Part shown: in pieces, positions 6,647 to 7,866 of the stretch
Layout: every line of letters starts with the position of its first letter
Position numbering within the stretch: the stretch's first letter is position 1
Source of the DNA: Akkermansiaceae bacterium UBA985
GTDB lineage: Bacteria > Verrucomicrobiota > Verrucomicrobiia > Verrucomicrobiales > Akkermansiaceae
DNA length: 7,866 nt
Reading direction: 5' to 3'
Assembly: GCA_002292185.1 (NCBI GenBank)
Contig: DBBL01000131.1
Coordinates: 10,862 to 18,727 of the forward strand
Program-made: the position numbers and the translations under genes
The notes under the pieces: generated by a model
The model's database searches: none
What the model saw: the letters and a program-made list of their open reading frames with translations, nothing else
Told to the model about the DNA's origin: nothing

Positions 6647-7672
6647 ATGAGACTCTGCCCCGTGCTCAAGACTACTGATTTCGACTATAAGCTCCCCGAG
6701 GAACTCATCGCCAGCCGTCCCCTCGAGGATCGCTCTGCCTCTCGCATGATGGTGATCCACCGGGACACCGGTCTTATTGAGCATCGTAAGTTCATTGATT
6801 TTTCAAGTTATCTGCGGCCCGAGGACCTCCTTGTTCTTAATGACACCAAGGTCACCCCAGCTCGCTTTTTCTCCAATGACGGTAACATTGAAATTGTTTG
6901 CACCAACAAACTCTCAGAGCTCGAGTGGGAATGCCTCGTGCGCCCCGGCAAAAAAATGAAACCCGGACGCTGCGTTGAAATTGGACAATCGACTGGAACC
7001 GTTCACTCCATCCTCGAAAACGGCAACCGCATCATCCGCTGGGATCGGCCCGTTGATGAGCAAACCCATGGCCGCCTAGCCCTACCCCATTACATGAACC
7101 GCGAGAGTGATCCAGAGGACAGAGATCGCTACCAAACAACCTTTGCGCGCGAGGAAGGTGCCATTGCCGCGCCCACCGCCGGCCTACATTTCACCCCCGA
7201 AATTCTTGCCACGATTGAGCACACCTTTCTCACCCTGCACGTCGGCGTCGGCACCTTCCGCCCCGTTAAAGCCGAATACATCAAGGATCACGACATGCAT
7301 GCCGAGCGCTATCACATCAGCGAGCACACCGCCAAGCGCATCAACAGCACCCGCGCCCTCGGTGGCCGCATCATCGCCACCGGAACCACCGTCACCCGTG
7401 TTCTAGAAAGCCTGGCCAAAGAGACAGACAAAGGCCCCAACAACCCACTACAGATTCCTGCCATCTCCGGCGAAACCGATATTTTCATCAACCCTCCTCA
7501 CACCTTCAAAGCCGTCGACGCCCTACTCACCAATTTCCACCTACCCCAATCGACCTTGATGATGCTGGTCTCCGCCTTAGCCAGCCGTGAACTCATTATG
7601 GAGGCCTACGCCAAAGCCGTCGAAGAACGCTACCGCTTTTTCTCCTATGGCGATTGCATGTTGATTGTGTGA
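6647..7672 (+). CDS. queA: S-adenosylmethionine:tRNA ribosyltransferase-isomerase
   Basis: QueA transfers and isomerises the ribosyl group of S-adenosylmethionine onto preQ1 at the wobble base of tRNA, giving epoxyqueuosine, the penultimate step of queuosine synthesis (cytoplasm). From the chosen ATG the protein has 341 residues, typical for the family. Conserved blocks appear in order: TDFDYKLPEELIASRP (10-25), LLVLNDTKVTPARFF (61-75), GRLALPHYM (142-150), GAIAAPTAGLHFTPE (171-185), TLHVGVGTFRPV (196-207), DHDMHAERY (214-222), ATGTTVTRVLES (244-255), TNFHLPQSTLMMLVSA (295-310) and the C-terminal YRFFSYGDCMLIV (329-341). The frame is open back to a TTG at 6590, but those 19 residues are not QueA-like and would overlap the divergent gene. 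GTG at 6662, giving MLKTTDFDY, is an equally family-like start. None has a Shine-Dalgarno sequence. The ffs RNA gene follows 74 nt downstream. Confidence 0.96.
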   Translation: MRLCPVLKTTDFDYKLPEELIASRPLEDRSASRMMVIHRDTGLIEHRKFIDFSSYLRPEDLLVLNDTKVTPARFFSNDGNIEIVCTNKLSELEWECLVRPGKKMKPGRCVEIGQSTGTVHSILENGNRIIRWDRPVDEQTHGRLALPHYMNRESDPEDRDRYQTTFAREEGAIAAPTAGLHFTPEILATIEHTFLTLHVGVGTFRPVKAEYIKDHDMHAERYHISEHTAKRINSTRALGGRIIATGTTVTRVLESLAKETDKGPNNPLQIPAISGETDIFINPPHTFKAVDALLTNFHLPQSTLMMLVSALASRELIMEAYAKAVEERYRFFSYGDCMLIV

Positions 7673-7712
7673 GTCGATCACATTCTAAAATCTCCACAGT
7701 TCATAAATCCCC

Positions 7713-7740
7713 TTGCAATCTCATCATCAGAGATTATGAA
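7713..7740 (+). promoter_or_regulatory. Likely promoter of the SRP RNA gene
   Basis: TTGCAA (7713-7718, 4 of 6 to the -35 consensus) is separated by 16 nt from TATGAA (7735-7740, 4 of 6 to the -10 consensus). Transcription would start near 7747, which is exactly where the SRP RNA outer stem begins. This agreement is the main support. An inverted repeat, AATCTC (7717-7722) and GAGATT (7730-7735) around 7 nt, fills the spacer. The rest of the 7673-7746 gap after queA shows nothing else. Confidence 0.5.
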
Positions 7741-7746
7741 ACCTGC

Positions 7747-7840
7747 GCTGTCAGGGCTGTGGAGTGTCGGCAGATGAATTTGGTCAGGACCGAAAGGTAG
7801 CAGCCACAGTTTGTCCGTCATTGCCGCAGTTCCTGGCAGT
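7747..7840 (+). ncRNA. ffs: Small bacterial signal recognition particle RNA (4.5S type)
   Basis: This RNA pairs with the Ffh protein to form the signal recognition particle, which targets nascent membrane proteins to the FtsY receptor. The universally conserved domain IV is present: GGTCAGGACC, a GAAA tetraloop, then GGTAGCAGCC (7782-7805). It compares with GGTCAGGTCC-GGAA-GGAAGCAGCC in E. coli. The flanks fold into one long hairpin. CTGTCAGG (7748-7755) pairs with CCTGGCAG (7832-7839), CTGTGG (7757-7762) with CCGCAG (7824-7829), AGTG (7763-7766) with CATT (7819-7822), and GGCAGAT (7769-7775) with GTTTGTC (7809-7815), allowing G-U pairs. At about 94 nt this is the Alu-less small form used by Gram-negative bacteria. 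A promoter spaced correctly upstream and a T-tract directly downstream support the ends. The true 5' and 3' ends may differ by a few nucleotides. Confidence 0.92.
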
Positions 7841-7866
7841 ATTTTTTTGCTCTTTTTTGCTCTTTT
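7832..7866 (+). terminator. T-tract terminator of the SRP RNA gene
   Basis: The outer stem of the SRP RNA ends at 7839-7840 and is followed after one A by seven T (7842-7848). The pattern then repeats as GCTC, six T (7853-7858), GCTC and four T up to the window edge. The SRP hairpin itself can act as the terminator stem. The second and third T-tracts may provide backup termination, or be a short repeat that continues beyond the window. Confidence 0.65.

Overview
The window carries five protein genes and one RNA gene of a bacterium with moderate GC content (about half by eye). Three lines of evidence suggest a Verrucomicrobiota-like, Gram-negative organism: the style of the proteins, especially the GldA-type ABC ATPase and the glycoside-hydrolase/GT2 fusion; the absence of a clear Shine-Dalgarno sequence at every start; and the small SRP RNA. 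This assignment is an inference from recalled family resemblance. No database search was possible.

Layout. Positions 1-3212, minus strand, hold a 2-oxoglutarate dehydrogenase operon: sucA (E1, complete) followed 35 nt later by sucB (E2, only its lipoyl domain and linker start are inside the window). A 157-nt divergent spacer (3213-3369) separates sucA from a plus-strand ABC-transporter ATPase (3370-4302) and contains a perfect 6-3-6 palindrome. The ATPase converges on a minus-strand gene (4374-6596) for a 740-residue protein. That protein joins a clan GH-A-like glycoside hydrolase module to a family 2 glycosyltransferase and a C-terminal region I do not recognise. The 71-nt convergent spacer is almost wholly a decaying 14-bp tandem repeat that starts in the ATPase stop codon. 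Plus-strand queA (about 6647-7672) is divergent from the fusion gene with almost no spacer. Downstream of queA, 7747-7840 encodes the small bacterial signal recognition particle RNA (ffs), with its own promoter and a T-tract terminator.

How the genes relate. sucA and sucB are a true functional unit: E1 and E2 of the TCA-cycle 2-oxoglutarate dehydrogenase complex. The other loci look like independent housekeeping or envelope genes: queA makes the queuosine precursor in tRNA, ffs is the RNA of the protein-targeting particle, and the ATPase lacks an adjacent permease. The most novel-looking protein is the GH-GT2 fusion, because the usual catalytic residues are present in both modules. The most novel-looking DNA element is the 14-bp repeat between the convergent stop codons. 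I see no CRISPR array, transposon, phage gene or tRNA, and nothing that clearly amounts to a new multi-gene system.
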